Part shown: one piece after another, positions 1-13,500 of the stretch
How the letters are laid out: each line of letters begins with the position of its first letter
Position numbering within the stretch: the first letter of the stretch is position 1
Assembly: GCA_027924585.1 (NCBI GenBank)
Contig: BSBM01000200.1
Coordinates: forward strand, 1-64,000
DNA length: 64,000 nucleotides
Origin: Larix kaempferi
Lineage: Eukaryota > Streptophyta > Pinopsida > Pinales > Pinaceae
Direction of reading: 5' to 3'
Program-made: the position numbers and the translations under genes
The notes under the pieces: generated by a model
What the model was told of the DNA's origin: nothing
The model's input: the letters and a program-made list of their open reading frames with translations, nothing else
Database searches by the model: none

Positions 1-103
1 CACGATTTCTTAAAAAAACACGAGTTTTTAGAAAATGTTTTTTATTCATAAATGGAATCAACAAAGTATGCACATTCTACGTCATAACGACTTTCTATAG
101 TTT

Positions 104-117
104 GCGCATTCGTCCGG
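104..117 (+). other. Palindrome-rich, alternating Pu/Py core (first instance)
   Basis: In consensus, positions 84-99 pack TGCGCA, GCATGC and TCCGGA together, and TGCGCATGCGT is an 11-base strict purine/pyrimidine alternation. The first monomer has the common variant TGCGCATTCGTCC, which breaks the alternation; 237-296 shows the standard core in the second monomer. This is the most GC-rich part of the monomer, holds three of its seven CpGs, and is its most variable part (CATGCG/CATTCG; TCCGG/TTTGG). A role as a protein site or Z-DNA-prone element is speculation. Confidence 0.4.
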
Positions 118-159
118 AAATAAGAAAAACTTACTTACAATATTTTTTAAAATCACCGC

Positions 160-167
160 TTCTAGAA
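160..167 (+). promoter_or_regulatory. Heat-shock-element-like TTCTAGAA, first of hundreds
   Basis: Most monomers carry TTCTAGAA at consensus 141-148, usually in GCTTCTAGAAGGTTT. HSF recognises inverted repeats of nGAAn; TTC-n2-GAA is two perfect units, and the following GG-TTT would be an imperfect third unit (TTT for TTC). The first instance is given here; it recurs about every 173 bp. Scattered decayed versions exist: TTCGAGAA (12,468), TTCTACAA (32,052), TTCTTTAA (32,916), TTGTAGAA (36,203). The sequence match is direct; binding is untested, and an 8-bp palindrome can be conserved for other reasons. Confidence 0.35.
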
Positions 168-1368
168 GGTTTACATGATTTCTTTAAAAACACGAGTTTT
201 TAGAAAATGTGTTTTATTTCATAAATGGAATCTACAAAGTATGCACATTCTATGTCATAACGACTTTTCTATAGTTTGCGCATGCATCCGGAAATAAGAA
301 AAGCTTACTTCCACCGTTTTTTAAAATCACAGCTTCTAGAAGCTTTACATGATTTGGTAAAAAACACGAGTTTTTAGAAAATGTGTTTTATTTCATAAAT
401 GGAATCTACAAAGTATGCACATTCTACGTCATAACGACTTTCTATAGTTTGCGCATGCGTCCAGAAATAAGAAAAGCTTACTTCACCGTTTTTTAAAATC
501 ACAGCTTCTAGAAGGTTTACATGATTTCGTAAAAAACACGAGTTTTTAGATAATGTGTTTTATTTTCATAAATGGAATCTACAAAGTATGCACATTCTAC
601 ATCATAACGACTTTCTATAGGTTGCGCATGCGTCCGGAAATAAGAAAAGCTTACTTCCCCCGTTTTTTAAAATCACAGCTTCTAGAAGGTTTACATGATT
701 TCTTAAAAAACACGAGTTTTTAGAAAATGTGTTTTATTTCATAAATGGAATCGAGAAAGTATTCACATTCTATGTCATAACGACTTTCTATAGTTTGCGC
801 ATGCGTCCGGAAATAAGAAAAGCTTACTTCCACCATTTTTTAAAATCACAGCTTCTAGAAGGTTTACATGATTTGGTAAAAAAACACGAGTTTTTAGAAA
901 ATGTGTTTTATTTTATAAATGGAATGTACAAAGTATGCAAATTCTACGTCATAACGACTTTCTATAGTTTGTGCATGCGTCCGAAAATAAGAAAAGCTTA
1001 CTTCCCTCGTTTTTTAAAATCACAGTTTCTAGAAGGTTTACATGATTTCTTAAAAAACACGAGTTTTTAGAAAATGTGTTTTATTTCATAAATGGAATCA
1101 AAAAAGTATGCACATTCTACCTCATAACGACTTTCTATAGTTTGCGCATTCGTCCGGAAATAAGAAAAGCTTACTTCCACCGTTTTTTCAAATCACAGCT
1201 TCTAGAAGGTTTACATGATTTCTTAAAAAACATGAGTTTTTAGAAAATGTGTTTTTATTTCATAAATGGAATATACAAAGTACACACATTCTACGTCATA
1301 ACGACTTTCTATAGATTGCGCATGCGTCCGGAAATAAGAAAAGCTTACTTCCACCGTTTTTTAAAATG

Positions 1369-2462
1369 ACAGCTTCTAGAAGGTTTACATGATTTCGTAA
1401 AAAACATGAGTTTTTAGAAAATGTATTTTATTTGATAAATGGAATCTACAAAGTATGCACATTCTACGTCATAACGACTTTCTATAGCTTGCGCTTGCGT
1501 CCGGAAATAAGAAAAGCTTACTTCCACCGTTTTTTAAAATCACAGCTTCTAGAAGGTTTACATGATTTCTTAAAAAACACTTGTTTTTAGAAAATGTGTT
1601 TTATTTCATAAATGGAATCAACAAAGTATGCACATTCTACCTCATAACGACTTTCTATAGTTTGTGCATGCGTCCGGAAATAAGAAAATATTACTTCCAC
1701 CGTTTTTTTTAAATCACAGCTTCTAGAAGGTTTACATGATTTGGTAAAATAACATGAGTTTTTAGAAAATGTGTTTTATTTCATAGATGGAATCAACAAA
1801 GTATGCACATTCTACGTCATAACGACTTTCTATAGTTTGCGCATGCGTTTGGAAATAGGAAAAGCTTACTTCCCCCGTTTTTTAAAATGACAGCTTCCAG
1901 AAGGTTTACATGATTTCTTAAAAAACATGAGTTTTTAGAAAATGTGTTTTATTTCATAAATGGAATCGACAAAGTATGCACATTCTACATCATAACGAAT
2001 TTCTATAGTTTGCGCATGCGTCCGGAAATAAGAAAAGCTTACTTCCACCGTTTTTTAAAATGACAGCTTCTAGAAGGTTTACATGATTTCGTAAAAAACA
2101 TGAGTTTTTAGAAAATGTATTTTATTTGATAAATGGAATCTACAAAGTATGCACATTCTACGTCATAACGACTTTCTATAGCTTGCGCTTGTGTCCGGAA
2201 ATAAGAAAAGCTTACTTCCACCGTTTTTTAAAATCACAGCTTCTAGAAGGTTTACATGATTTCTTAAAAAACACTTGTTTTTAGAAAATGTGTTTTATTT
2301 CATAAATGGAATCAACAAAGTATGCATATTCTCCCTCATAACGACTTTCTATAGTTTGTGCATGCGTCCGGAAATAAGAAAATATTACTTCCACCGTTTT
2401 TTTAAATCACAGCTTCTAGAAGGTTTACATGATTTGGTAAAAAACATGAGTTTTTAGAAAAT
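1369..2462 (+). repeat. Local duplication, ~4-monomer offset (694 bp)
   Basis: A run of monomers starting near 1,369 recurs near 2,063. Shared diagnostic variants are GACAGCTTCTAG instead of CACAGC, TATTTTATTTGATAAATGG, TATAGCTTGCGCTTG and CACTTGTTTTTAG (TTG at 1,581 and 2,275), all at offset 694, i.e. 4 x 173 + 2. Another CACTTG variant at 3,486 suggests further spread of this lineage. Copies differ by substitutions and T-run length, so this is not very recent. Confidence 0.8.
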
Positions 2463-4912
2463 GTGTTTTATTTCATAAATGGAATCTACAAAGTATGCAC
2501 ATTCTACGTCATAACAACTATCTATAGTTTGCGCATGCGTCCGGAAATAAGAAAACCTTACTTCCACCGTTTTTTAAAATCACAGCTTCTAGAAGGTTTA
2601 CATGATTTCGTAAAAAACACGAGTTTTTAGAAAATATGTTTTATTTCATAAATGGAATCTACAAAGTATGCACATTCTACATCATAACGACTTTCTATAG
2701 GTTGCACATGCGTCCGGAAATAAGAAAAGCTTACTTCCCTTGTTTTTTAAAATCACAGCTTCTAGAAGGTTTACATGATTTCTTAAAAAACACGAGTTTT
2801 TAGAAAATGTGTTTTATTTCATAAATGGAATCGACAAAGTATGCACATTCTACGTCATAACAACTTTCTATAGTTTGCGCATGCGTCCGGAAATAAGAAA
2901 AGATTACTTCCACCGTTTTTTTAAATCACAGCTTCTAGAAGGTTTACATGATTTGGTAAAAAACACGAGTTTTTAGAAAATGTGTTTTATTTCATAAATG
3001 GAATCAACAAAGTATGCACATTCTACCTCATAACGACTTTCAATAGTTTGCGCATTCGTCCGGAAATAAGAAAAGCTAACTTCCACCATTTTTTCAAATC
3101 ACAGCTTCTAGAAGGTTTATATGATTTCTTAAAAAACACGAGTTTTTAGAAAATGTTTTTTATTTCATAAATGGAATCAACAAAGTATGCACATTCTAGG
3201 TCATAACGACGTTCTATAGTTTGCGCATTCGTCCGGAAATAAGAAAAGCTTACTTCCACCGTTTTTTAAAATCATAGCTTCTAGAAGGTTTACATGATTT
3301 CGTAAAAAACACGAGTTTTTAGAAAATGTGTTTTGTTTCATAAATGGAATCTACAAAGTATGCACATTCTACGTCATAACGACTTTCTATAGTTTGTGCA
3401 TGCGTCCGGAAATAAGAAAAGCTGACTTCCCCCGTTTTTTAAAATTACAGCTTCTAGAAGGTTTACATGATTTCTTAAAAAACACTTGTTTTTAGAAAAT
3501 GTGTTTTATTTCATAAATGGAATCAACAAACTATGCACATTCTACGTCATAACGACTTTCTATAGTTTGCGCATGCGTTTGGAAATAAGAAAAGCTTACT
3601 TCCCCCGTTTTTTAAAATCACAGCTTCTAGGAGGTTTACATGATTTCTTAAAAAACAAGAGTTTTTAGAAAATGTGTTTTATTTCATAAATGGAATCGAC
3701 AAAGTATGCACATTCTACGTCATAACGACTTTCTCTGGTTTTCCCATGCGTCCGGAAATAAGAAAAGCTTACTTCCACCGTTTTTTAAAATCACAGCTTC
3801 TAGAAGGTTTACATTATTTCGTAAAAAACACGAGTTTTTAGAAAATGTGTTTTATTTCATAAATGGAATCTACAAAGCATGCACATTCTATGTCATAACG
3901 ACTTTCTATAGTTTGCGCATGCGTCCGGAAATAAGAAAAGCTTACTTCCACCGTTTTTTAAAATCACAGCTTCTAGAAGGTTTACATGATTTCTTAAAAA
4001 ACACAAGTTTTTAGAAAATGTGTTTTATTTCATAAATGGAATATACAAAGTATGCACATTCTACGTCATAACGACTTTCTATAGTTTGCGCATGCGTTTG
4101 GAAATAAGAAAAGCTTACTTCCCCCATTTTTTAAAATCAGAACTTCTAGAAGGTTTACATGATTTCTTAAAAAACACGAGTTTTTAGAAAATGTGTTTTA
4201 TTTCATAAATGGAATCAACAAAGTATGAACATTGTACGTCATAACGACTTTCTATAGTTTGCGCATGCGTCCGGAAATAAGAAAAGCTTACTTCCACCGT
4301 TTTTTTAAAATCACAGCTTCTAGAAGGTTTACATGATTTCGTAAAAAACACGAGTTTTTAGAAAATGTGTTTTATTTCATAAATGGAATCTACAAAGTAT
4401 GCACATTCTACGTCATAACGACTTTCTATAGTTTGCGCATGAGTCCGGAAATAAGAAAAGCTTACTTCCCCCATTTTTTAAAATCACAGCTTCTAGAAGG
4501 TTTACATGATATCTTAAAAAACACGAGTTTTTAGAAAATGTGTTTTATTTCATAAATGGAATCAACAAAGTATGCACATTCTACGTCATAACGACTTTCT
4601 ATAGTTTGCGCATGCGTTTGGAAATAGGAAAAGCTTACTTCCCCCGTTTTTTAAAATCACAGCTTCCAGAAGGTTTACATGATTTCTTAAAAAACATGAG
4701 TTTTTAGAAAATGTGTTTTATTTCATAAATGGAATCGACAAAGTATGCACATTCTACATCATAACGAATTTCTATAGTTTGCGCATGCGTCCGGAAATAA
4801 GAAAAGCTTACTTCCACCGTTTTTTAAAATCACAGCTTCTAGAAGGTTTACATGATTTCGTAAAAAACACGAGTTTTTAGAAAATGTATTTTATTTCATA
4901 AATGGAATCTAC

Positions 4913-4954
4913 AAAGTATGCACATTCTACGTCAAAGTATCCACATTCTACGTC
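4913..4954 (+). repeat. 21-bp intra-monomer tandem duplication, site 1
   Basis: The segment from AAAGTATG to CTACGTC is present twice in direct succession (4,913-4,933 and 4,934-4,954), so this monomer is about 21 bp longer than normal. The second unit has one substitution (TATCC for TATGC). It sits in a TCTAC-type monomer with the variant ATGTATTTTA upstream. The same rare change occurs at 27,070 and 28,998. Confidence 0.95.
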
Positions 4955-5540
4955 ATAACGGCTTTCTATAGTTTGCGCATTCATCCGGAAATAAGAAAAA
5001 CTTACTTCCACCGTTTTTTAAAATCACAGCTTCTAGAAGGTTTACATGATTTCGTAAAAAACACGAATTTTTAGAAAATGTCTTTTATTTCATAAATGGA
5101 ATCTACAAAGTATGCACATTCTACGTCATAACGACTTTCTATAGTTTGCGCATGCGTCCGAAAATAAGAAAAGCTTACTTCCCCCGTTTTTTAAAATCAC
5201 AGCTTCTAGAAGGTTTACATGATTTCTTAAAAAACACGAGTTTTTAGAAAATGTGTTTTATTTCATAAATGGAATCAACACAGTATGCACATTCTACGTC
5301 ATAATGACTTTCTATAGTTTGCGCATGCGTTTGGAAATAAGAAAAGCTTACTTAACCCATTTTTTAAAATCACAGCTTCTAGAAGGTTTACATGATTTCT
5401 TAAAAAACACGAGTTTTTAGAAAATGTGTTTTATTTCATAAATGGAATCAACAACGTATGCACATTCTACGTCATAACGACTTTCAATAGTTTGCGCATG
5501 CGTCCGGAAGTAAGAAAAGCTTACTTCCACCGTTTTTTAG

Positions 5541-7360
5541 AATCACAGCTTCCTAGAAGGTTTACATGATTTCTGAAAAAACACGAGTTTTTTAAAAATG
5601 TGTTTTATTTCATAAATGGAATCAACAAAGTATGCACATTCTACATCATAACGACTTTCTATAGTTTGCGCATTCGTCCGGAAATAAGAAAAGCTTACTT
5701 CCACCATTTTTTAAAATCACAGCTTCTAGAAGGTTTACATGATTTCTTAAAAAACACGAGTTTTTAGAAAATGTGTTTTATTTCATAAATGGAATCAACA
5801 AAGTATGCACATTCTACGTCATAACGACTTTCTATAGTTTGCGCATGCGTCTGGAAATAAGAAAAGCTTACTTCCACCGTTTTTTAAAATCACAGCTTCT
5901 AGAAGGTTTACATGATTTCGTAAAAAACACGAGGTTTTAGAAAATGTGTTTTATTTCATAAATGGAATCTACAAAGTATGCACATTCTACCTCATAATGA
6001 CTTTCTATAGTTTGCGGATGCGTCCGGAAGTAAGAAAAGCTTACTTCCCCCATTTTTTAAAATCACAGCTTCTAGAAGGTTTACATGATTTCGTAAAAAA
6101 CACGAGTTTTTAGAAAATGTGTTTTATTTCAAAAATGGAATCAACAAAGTATGCACATTCTACGTCAGAACGACTTTCTATAGTTTGCGCATTCGTCCGG
6201 AAATAAGAAAAGCTTACTTCCACCGTTTTTTAAAATCACAGCTTCTAGAAGGTTTACATGATTTCTTAAAAAACACGAGTTTTTAGAAAATGTGTTTTAT
6301 TTCATAAATGGAATCAACAAAGTATGCACATTCTATGTCATAACGACTTTCTATAGTTTGCGCATTCGTTCGGAAATAACAAAAGCTTACTTCCACCGTT
6401 TTTTAAAATCACAGCTTCTAGAAGGTTTAGATGATTTCGTAAAAAACACGAGTTTTTAGAAAATGTGTTTTATTTCATAAATGGAATCTACAAAGTATGC
6501 ACATTCTACGTCATAACTACTTTCTATAGTTTGCGCATGCGTTTGGAAATAAGAAAAGCTTACTTCCCCCGTTTTTTAAAATCACAGCTTCTAGAAGGTT
6601 TACATGATTTCTTAAAAAACATGAGTTTTTAGAAAATGCGTTTTATTTCATAAATGGAATCGACAAAGTATGCACATTCTACGTCATAACGACTTTCTAT
6701 AGTTTGCGCATGCGTCCGGAAATAAGAAAAGATTACTTCCACCATTTTTTAAAATCACAGCTTCTAGAAGGTTTACATGATTTCTTAAAAAGCACGAAAT
6801 TTTAGAAAATGTCTTTTATTTCATAAATGGAATCAACAAAGTATGCACATTCTACGTCATAACGACTTTCTATAGTTTGCGCATACGTTTGGAAATAAGA
6901 AAAGCTTACTTCCACCGTTTTTTAGAATCACAGCTTCCTAGAAGGTTTACATGATTTCTGAAAAAACACGAGTTTTTTAAAAATGTGTTTTATTTCATAA
7001 ATGGAATCAACAAAGTATGCACATTCTACATCATAACGACTTTCTATAGTTTGCGCATTCGTCCGGAAATAAGAAAAGCTTACTTCCACCATTTTTTAAA
7101 ATCACAGCTTCTAGAAGGTTTACATGATTTCTTAAAAAACACGAGTTTTTAGAAAATGTGTTTTATTTCATAAATGGAATCAACAAAGTATGCACATTCT
7201 ACGTCATAACGACTTTCTATAGTTTGCGCATGCGTCTGGAAATAAGAAAAGCTTACTTCCACCGTTTTTAAAATCACAGCTTCTAGAAGGTTTACATGAT
7301 TTCGTAAAAAACACGAGGTTTTAGAAAATGTGTTTTATTTCATAAATGGAATCTACAAAG
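5541..7360 (+). repeat. Local duplication, ~8-monomer offset (1,385 bp)
   Basis: The unusual string around 5,541 (TTAGAATCACAGCTTCCTAG, then CTGAAAAAACACGAG with TTTTTTAAAAATG) recurs around 6,926, offset 1,385 = 8 x 173 + 1. The match runs on through GCGTCTGG and CACGAGGTTTTAG (near 5,930 and 7,316) and ends near 5,980/7,365. One T-run base is missing near 7,267 in the second copy. The matching part is about 2-3 monomers; the sequence between the copies is ordinary monomers. Confidence 0.8.
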
Positions 7361-7599
7361 TATGCACATTCTACGTCATAACGACTTTCTATAGTTTGCG
7401 CATGCGTCAAGAAATAAGAAAAGCTTACTTCCCCCGTTTTTTAAAATCACAGCTTCTAGAAGGTTTACATGATTTCTTAAAAAACATGAGTTTTTAGAAA
7501 ATGTGTTTTATTTCATAAATGGAATCAACAAAGTATGCACATTGTACGTCAAAACGACTTTCTATAGTTTGCGCATGCGTTTCGAAATAAGAAAAGCTT

Positions 7600-10500
7600 A
7601 CTTCCCCCGTTTTTTAAAATCACAACTTCTGGAAGGTTTACATGATTTCTTAAAAAAAACGAGTTTTTAGAAAATGTCTTTTATTTCATAAATGGAATCG
7701 CAAAGTATTCATATTCTATGTGATAACGACTTTCTATAGTTTGCGCATCCGTCCGGAAATTAGAAAAGCTTACTTCCCCCGTTTTTTAAAATCACAGCTT
7801 CTAGAACATTTACATGGTTTCTTAAAAAACACAAGTTTTTAGAAAATGTTTTTTATTTCATAAATGGAATCAACAATGTATGCACATTCTACGTCATAAC
7901 GACTTTCTATAGTTTGCGCATGCGTCCAGAAATAAGAAAAGCTTACTTCCCCCGTTTTTTAAAATCACAGCTTCTAGAAGTTTTACATGATTTCTAAAAA
8001 AACACGAGTTTTTAGAAAATGTGTTTTATTTCATAAATGGAATCAACAAAGTATGCACATTGTACGTCATAACGACATTCTATAGTTTGCGCATTCGTTC
8101 GGAAATAAGAAAAGCTTACTTCCACCGTTTTTTAAAATCACAGCTTCTAGAAGGTTTACATGATTTCTTAAAAAACACGAGCTTTCAGAAAATGTGTTTT
8201 ATTTCATAAATGGAATCAACAAAGTATGCACATTCTACCTCATAACGACTTTCTATAGTTTGCGCATTCGTCCGGAAATAAGAAAAGCTTACTTCCACCG
8301 TTTTTTCAAATCACAGCTTCTAGAAGGTTTACATGATTTCTTAAAAAACACGAGTTTTTAGAAAATGTGTTTTATTTCATAAATGGAATCAACAATGTAT
8401 GCACATTCTACGTCATAACGACTTTCTATTGTTTGCGCATGCGTCTGGAAATAAGAAAAGTTACTTCCCCCGTTTTTTAAAATCACAGCTTCTAGAAGGT
8501 TTACATGATTTCTTAAAAAAAACGAGTTTTTAGAAAATGTGTTTTATTTCATAAATGGAATCAACAAAGTATGCACATTCTACGTCATAACGACTTTCTA
8601 TAGTTTGCGCATTCGTCCGGAAATAAGAAAAGCTTACTTCCACCGTTTTTTAAAATCACAGCTTCTAGAAGGTTTACATGATTTCGTAAAAAACACGAGG
8701 TTTTAGAAAATGTGGTTTATTTCAAAAATGGATTCAACAAAGTATGCACATTCTACGTCATAACGACTTTATATAGTTTGCGCATGCGTTTGGAAATAGG
8801 AAAAGCTTACTTCCCCCGTTTTTTAAAATCACAGCTTCTAGAAGGTTTACATGATTTCTTAAAAAACACGAGTTTTTAGAAAATGTGTTTTATTTCATAA
8901 ATGGAATCAACAAAGTATGCACATTCTACGTCATAATGACTTTCTATAGTTTGCGCATGCGTTTGGAAATAAGAAAAGCTTACTTAACCCATTTTTTAAA
9001 ATCACAGCTTCTAGAAGGTTTACATGGTTTCTTAAAAAACACGAGTTTTTAGAAAATGTCTTTTATTTCATAAATGGAATCAACAAAATATGCACCTTCT
9101 ACGTCATAACGACATTCTATAGTTTGTGCATTCGTCCGGAAATAAGAAAAGCTTACTTCCACTGTTTTTTAAAATCACAGCTTCTAGAAGGTTTACATGA
9201 TTTCTTAAAAAGCACGAATTTTTAGAAAATGTGTTTTATTTCATAAATGGAATCAACAAAGTATGCACATTCTACCTCATAACGACTTTCTATAGTTTGC
9301 GCATTCTTCCGGAAATAAGAAAAGCTTACTTCCACCGTTTTTTCAAATCACAGCTTCTAGAAGGTTTACATGATTTCTTAAAAAACACGAGTTTTTAGAA
9401 AATGTGTTTTATTTCATAAATGGAATCAACAAAGTATGCACATTCTACGTCATAACGACTTTCTATAGTTTGTGCATGCGTCTTGAAATAAGAAAAGCTT
9501 ACTTCCACCGTTTTTTAAAATCACAGCTTCTAGAAGGTTTACATGATTTCGTAAAAAACAGGAGGTTTTAGAAAATGTGTTTTATTTCCTAAATGGAATC
9601 TACAAAGTATGCACATTCTACGTCATAACGACTTTCTATAGTTTGCGCATGCGTCCGGAAGTAAGAAAAGCTTACTTCCCCCGTTTTTTAAAATCACAGC
9701 TTCTAGAAGGTTTACATGATTTCGTAAAAAACACGAGTTGTTAGAAAATTTGTTTTATTTCATAAATGGAATCAACAAAGTATGCACATTCTACATCATA
9801 ACGAATTTCTATATTTTGCGCATTCGTCCGGAAATAAGAAAAGCTTACTTCCACCGTTTTTTAAAATCACAGCTTCTAGAAGGTTTACATGATTTCGTAA
9901 AAAACACGAGTTTTTAGAAAATGTGTTTTATTTCTTAAATGGAATCTACAAAGTATGCACATTCTACGTCATAACGACTTTCTATAGTTTGCGCATGCAT
10001 TTGGAAATAAGATAAGCTTACTTCCCCGTATTTTAAAATCACAGCTTCTAGAAGGTTTACATGATTTCTTAAAAAACACGAGTTTTTAGAAAATGTGTTT
10101 TATTTCATAAATGGAATCGACAAAGTATGCACATTCTACGCCATAACGACTTTCTATAGTTTGCGCATGTGTCCGGAAATAAGAAAAGATTACTTCCACA
10201 ATTTTTTTAAATCACAGCTTCTAGAAGGTTTACATGATTTGGTAAAAAACACGAGTTTTTAGAAAATGTGTTTTATTTCATAAATGGAATCTACAAAGTA
10301 TGCACATTCTACGTCATAACGACTTTCTATAGTTTGCGCATGCGTCCGGAAATAAGAAAAGCTTACTTCCACCATTTTTTAAAATCACAGCTTCTAGAAG
10401 GTTTACATGATTTCGTAAAAAACACGAGTTTTTAGAAAACGTGTTTTATTTCATAAATGGAATCTACAAAGTATGCACATTCTACATCATAACGACTTTC

Positions 10501-13500
10501 TATACGTTGCGCATGCGTCCGGAAATAAGAAAAGCTTACTTCCCCCGTTTTTTAAAATCACAGCTTCTAGAAGGTTTACATGATTTCTTAAAAAACACGA
10601 GTTTTTAGAAAATGTGTTTTATTTCATAAATGGAATAAACAAAGTATGCACATTCTACGTCATAACGACATTCTATAGTTTGTGCATTCGTCCGGAAATA
10701 TGAAAAGCTTACTTCCACCGTTTTTTAAAATCACAGCTTCTAGAAGGTTTACATGATTTCTTAAAAAACACGAGTTTTTAGAAAATGTGTTTTACTTCAT
10801 AAATGGAATCAAAAATGTACGCACATTCTACATCATAACGACTTTCTATAGTTTGCGCATGCGTTTGGAAATAAGAAAAGCTTACTTCCCCCATTTTTTA
10901 AAATCACAGCTTCTAGAAGGTTTACATGATTTGTTAAAAAACACGAGTTTTTAGAAAATCTATTTTATTTCATAAATGGAATCAACAAAGTATGCACATT
11001 CTACGTCATAACGACTTTCTATAGTTTGCTCATGCGTTTGGAAATAAGAAAAGCTTACTTCCCTCGTTTTTTAAAATCACAGCTTCTAGAAGGTTTACAT
11101 GATTTCTTAAAAAACATGAGTTTTTAGAAAATGTGTTTTATTTCATAAATGGAATCAACAAAGTATGCATATTCTACGTCATAACGACTTTTTATAAGTT
11201 GCGCATGCGTCCGGAAATAAGAAAAGCTTACTTCCACCGTTTTTTAAAATCACAACTTCTAGAAGGTTTACATGATTTCGTAAAAAACACGAGTTTTTAG
11301 AAAATGTGTTTTATTTCATAAATGGAATCTACAAAGTATGCACATTCTACGTCATAACGACTTTCTATAGTTTGCGAATGCGTCCGGAAATAATAAAAGG
11401 TTACTTCCACCGTTTTTTAAAATCACAGCTTCTAGAAGGTTTACATTATTTCTTAAAAAACACGAGTTTTTAGAAAATGTATTTTATTTCATAAATTGAA
11501 TCTACAAATTATGCACATTCTACGTCATAACGACTTTCTATATTTTGCGCATCCGTCCGGAAATAAGAAAAGCTTACTTCCACCGTTTTTTGAAATCATA
11601 GCTTCTAGAAGGTTTACATGATTTCGTAAAAAACATGAGTTTTTAGAAAATCTGTTTTAATTCATAAATATTATCTACAAAGTATGCACATTCTAGGTCA
11701 TAACGACTTTGTATAGTTTGCGCATGAGTCCGGAATTAAGAAAAGCTTACTTCCACCGTTTTGTAAAATCACAGCTTCTAGAAGGTTTACATGATTTCGT
11801 AAAAAACACGAGTCTTTAGAAAATTTGTTTTATGTCATAAATGGAATCAACAAAGTATGCACATTCTACGTCATAACGACTTTCTATAGTTTGCGCATGC
11901 GTTTGGAAATAAGAAAAGCTTACTTCCCCCGTTTTTTAAAATCACAGCTTCTAGAAGGTTTACATGATTTATTAAAAAACACGAGTCTTTAGAAAATTTG
12001 TTTTATGTCATAAATGGAATCAACAAAGTATGCACATTCTATGTCATAACGACTTTCTATAGTTTGCGCCTGCGTTTGGAAATAAGAAAAGCTTACTTCC
12101 CCCGTTTTTTCAAATCACAGCTTCTAGAAGGTTTACATGATTTCTTAAAAAACACGAGTTTTTAGAAAATGTGTTTTATTTCATAAATGGAATCAACAAA
12201 GTATGCACATTGTACGTCATAACGAAGTTCTATAGTTTGGGCATGCGTTTGGAAATAAGAAAAGCTTACTTCCCCCATTTTTTAAAATCACAGCTTCTAG
12301 AAGGTTCACATGGTTTCTTAAAAAACACGAGTTTTTAGAAAATGTGTTTTATTTCATAAATGGAATCAACAATGTATGCTCATTCTACGTCATAACGACT
12401 TTCTATAGTTTGCGCATGCATCCGGAAATAAGAAAAGCTTACTTCCACCATTTTTTAAAATCACATCTTCGAGAAGGTTTACATGATTTCTAAAAAAACA
12501 CGAGTTTTTAGAAAATGTGTTTTATTTCATAAATAGAAACAACAAAGTATGCACATTCTACGTCATAACGACATTCTATAGTTTGCGCATTCGTCCGGAA
12601 ATAAGAAAAGCTTACTTCCACCGTTTTTTAAAATCACAGCTTCTAGAAGGTTTACATGATTTCTTAAAAAACACGAGTTTTTAGAAAATGTGTTTTATTT
12701 CATAAATGGAATCAAAAAAGTATGCACATTCTACGTCATAACGACTTTCTGTAGTTTGCGCATGTGTCCGGAAATAAGAAAAGCTTACTTCCACCGTTTT
12801 TTAAAATCACAGCTTCTAGAAGGTTTACATGATTTTGTAAAAAACACGAGTTTTTAAAAAATGTGTTTTATTTCATAAATGGAATCTACCAAGTATGCAC
12901 ATTCTACGTCAAAACGACTTCCTATAGTTTGCGCATGCGTCCGGAAATAAGAAAAGCTTACTTCCACAATTTTTTAAAATCACAGCTTCTAGAAGGTTTA
13001 CATGATTTCTTAAAAAACACGAGTTTTTAGAAAATGTGTTTTATTTCATAAATGGAATCAACAAAGTATGCACATTCTACTTCATAACGACTTTCTATAG
13101 TTTGCGCATGCGTTTGGAAATAAGAAAAGCTTACTTCCCCCGTTTTTTAAAATCACAGCTTCTAGAACGTTTACATGGTTTCTTAAAAAACACGAGTTTT
13201 TAGAAAATGTTTTTTATTTCATAAATGGAATCAACAAAGTATGCACATTCTACGTCATAACGACTTTCTATAGTTTGCGCATGCGTCCGGAAATAAGAAA
13301 AGCTTACTTCCACAGTTTTTTAAAATCACAGCTTCTAGAAGGTTTACATGATTTCGTAAAAAACACGAGGTTTTAGAAAATGTGTTTTATTTCATAAATG
13401 GAATCTACAAATTATGCACATTCTACGTCATAACGACTTTCTATAGTTTGCGCATGCGTCCGGAAGTAAGAAATGCTTACTTCCCCCGTTTTTTAAAATC

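Larger units (their letters stand above)
21..192 (+). repeat. Example single monomer (172 bp)
   Basis: First complete monomer under the numbering used here, from CGAG to the base before the next CGAG. It shows the standard landmarks in order: TTTTTAG, CATAAATGG, TATGCACATTCTACGTCA, TGCGCATTCGTCCGG, TTCTAGAA and the closing A-rich run. It already departs from consensus: the usual GAAAAGCTTAC reads GAAAAACTTAC, so the HindIII site is lost. That is typical of the divergent left end of the array. Confidence 0.95.
1..7600 (+). repeat. Left domain: irregular, diverged monomers
   Basis: About 44 monomers with no multi-kilobase period that I can detect. Neighbours differ at many sites, and several carry private changes such as the GTCAAG variant near 7,407 and repeated T-run expansions. 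Local duplications of a few monomers (offsets 694 and 1,385 bp) are present. The texture matches older satellite that has escaped recent homogenisation, like the monomeric flanks of better studied centromeres; that comparison is inference. No gene or unique sequence lies here. Confidence 0.8.

Noticed and set aside
48-70. Functional CRE/bZIP site at TACGTCAT in each monomer
   Set aside because: Only a half-site match to TGACGTCA; too short and common to claim regulation, though the surrounding block is well conserved.
729-1070. Plus-strand ORFs of 60-117 codons beginning MFYFING or MFLENVFYFING (for example 729-1070, 2275-2457, 3706-4014, 8021-8209, 55424-55777) as protein genes
   Set aside because: All are the same monomer frame, recurring with the satellite period and ending at the conserved TTTTTAG. 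They differ only by satellite variants, are broken in most monomers by ordinary indels, and have no promoter, distinct flank or recognisable domain.
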